DNA from: Streptomyces roseolus
GTDB taxonomy: Bacteria > Actinomycetota > Actinomycetes > Streptomycetales > Streptomycetaceae
Assembly: GCF_014649855.1 (NCBI RefSeq)
Contig: NZ_BMTV01000001.1
Coordinates: 186,001-250,000 of the forward strand
Length of the DNA stretch: 64,000 nt
Direction: 5' to 3'
Numbering within the stretch: the stretch's first letter is position 1; the number at the start of each line of letters is the position of its first letter. Under the pieces are notes generated by a model. It worked only from the letters and a program-made list of their open reading frames with translations, did not search any database and was not told the origin of the DNA. Position numbers and translations under genes: made by a program. Shown here in pieces: positions 63,960-64,000 of this stretch.

Positions 63960-64000
63960 CAGAATGCGAGCGCGACTTCGCTGTGACTCGCGCCACTTCC
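63959..64000 (-). CDS. C-terminal end of a gene entering from the right (partial)
   Basis: The minus strand reads GSGASHSEVALAF and a TGA at 63959-63961, immediately followed by the 50-bp palindrome, which is how genes end elsewhere in this window. Only 13 residues are visible, so no product can be named, and chance cannot be excluded. An integrative element at the tRNA is one possibility. Confidence 0.3.
   Translation of the reverse strand, partial: GSGASHSEVALAF

Noticed and set aside
63775..63996. 73-codon minus-strand frame ending MTGIEPAL
   Set aside because: Its end is the antisense of the tRNA-Gly gene, a well-known source of spurious annotations.

Overview
The window is high-GC DNA (well above 70% by eye) with codon usage, ribosome-binding sites and promoter style typical of Streptomyces. 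From about 17.4 kb onward the gene order purA, fbaA, pyrE, clpB, hspR-dnaJ-grpE-dnaK, dcd agrees with what I remember of the conserved core of Streptomyces chromosomes on one side of oriC. A perfect ParB site (parS) at 37.33 kb fits that location. The first 17 kb look more like species-variable accessory DNA.

Left part (1-17.3 kb). A small modification/efflux cluster comes first: a partial FAD monooxygenase, a DHA2 efflux pump, an NTF2-like protein and an 822-residue monooxygenase/hydrolase fusion. Two tandem MmyB-type regulators follow, preceded by a leader with palindromes, a good promoter and a small TTA-containing ORF. Then come a class III aminotransferase, a DJ-1/PfpI protein, a membrane protein, a GH19 chitinase with two DasR-type sites, a quinone oxidoreductase, a membrane-anchored PstS-like binding protein next to a Ser/Thr kinase, and two small overlapping genes sharing a glycine/asparagine motif.

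Middle part (17.4-42.7 kb). purA and a degenerate diacylglycerol-kinase-like gene are followed by a GbsR/MarR-type regulator divergent from an ABC exporter, a cytochrome P450, a NarL-type two-component system, a kynurenine-pathway group (tryptophan 2,3-dioxygenase, kynureninase, probable formamidase), a DUF3152 metalloprotease-like protein, an oxidoreductase divergent from its likely TetR regulator, a DHA2 exporter, a PatB-type lyase, fbaA, the parS palindrome, pyrE, an aldose-1-epimerase-like protein, a CoxG-like protein, a membrane spermidine-synthase-like enzyme and a DUF2617 protein.

Island (43.5-47.5 kb). A class I aminotransferase gene is cut after codon 248. About 4 kb later a second, complete and divergent aminotransferase begins and rejoins the same reading point. 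Between them lies a compact operon of lower GC: a 63-residue two-helix membrane protein, an orphan N6-adenine methylase and a two-domain S (specificity) protein, with no HsdR and no integrase. I read this as a small modification or defence module that carried a replacement 5' part for the gene it interrupted.

Right part (48-64 kb). clpB and the dnaK operon carry HspR (HAIR) operators. Between them sits a small uncharacterised locus: a secreted 71-residue peptide with four DPGWG repeats, overlapping a Rieske-like protein that lacks its cluster ligands, and divergent from a LuxR-type regulator. Then follow a sugar transferase, a membrane Fe-S oxidoreductase, a Yip1-family protein, a phosphoribosyltransferase, dcd, tRNA-Gly(CCC) and a probable gene end at the right edge.

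Two themes recur. At least 15 genes have a -10-like hexamer 6-8 nt upstream of the start codon, the signature of leaderless transcription. Many genes end in long, near-perfect hairpins.
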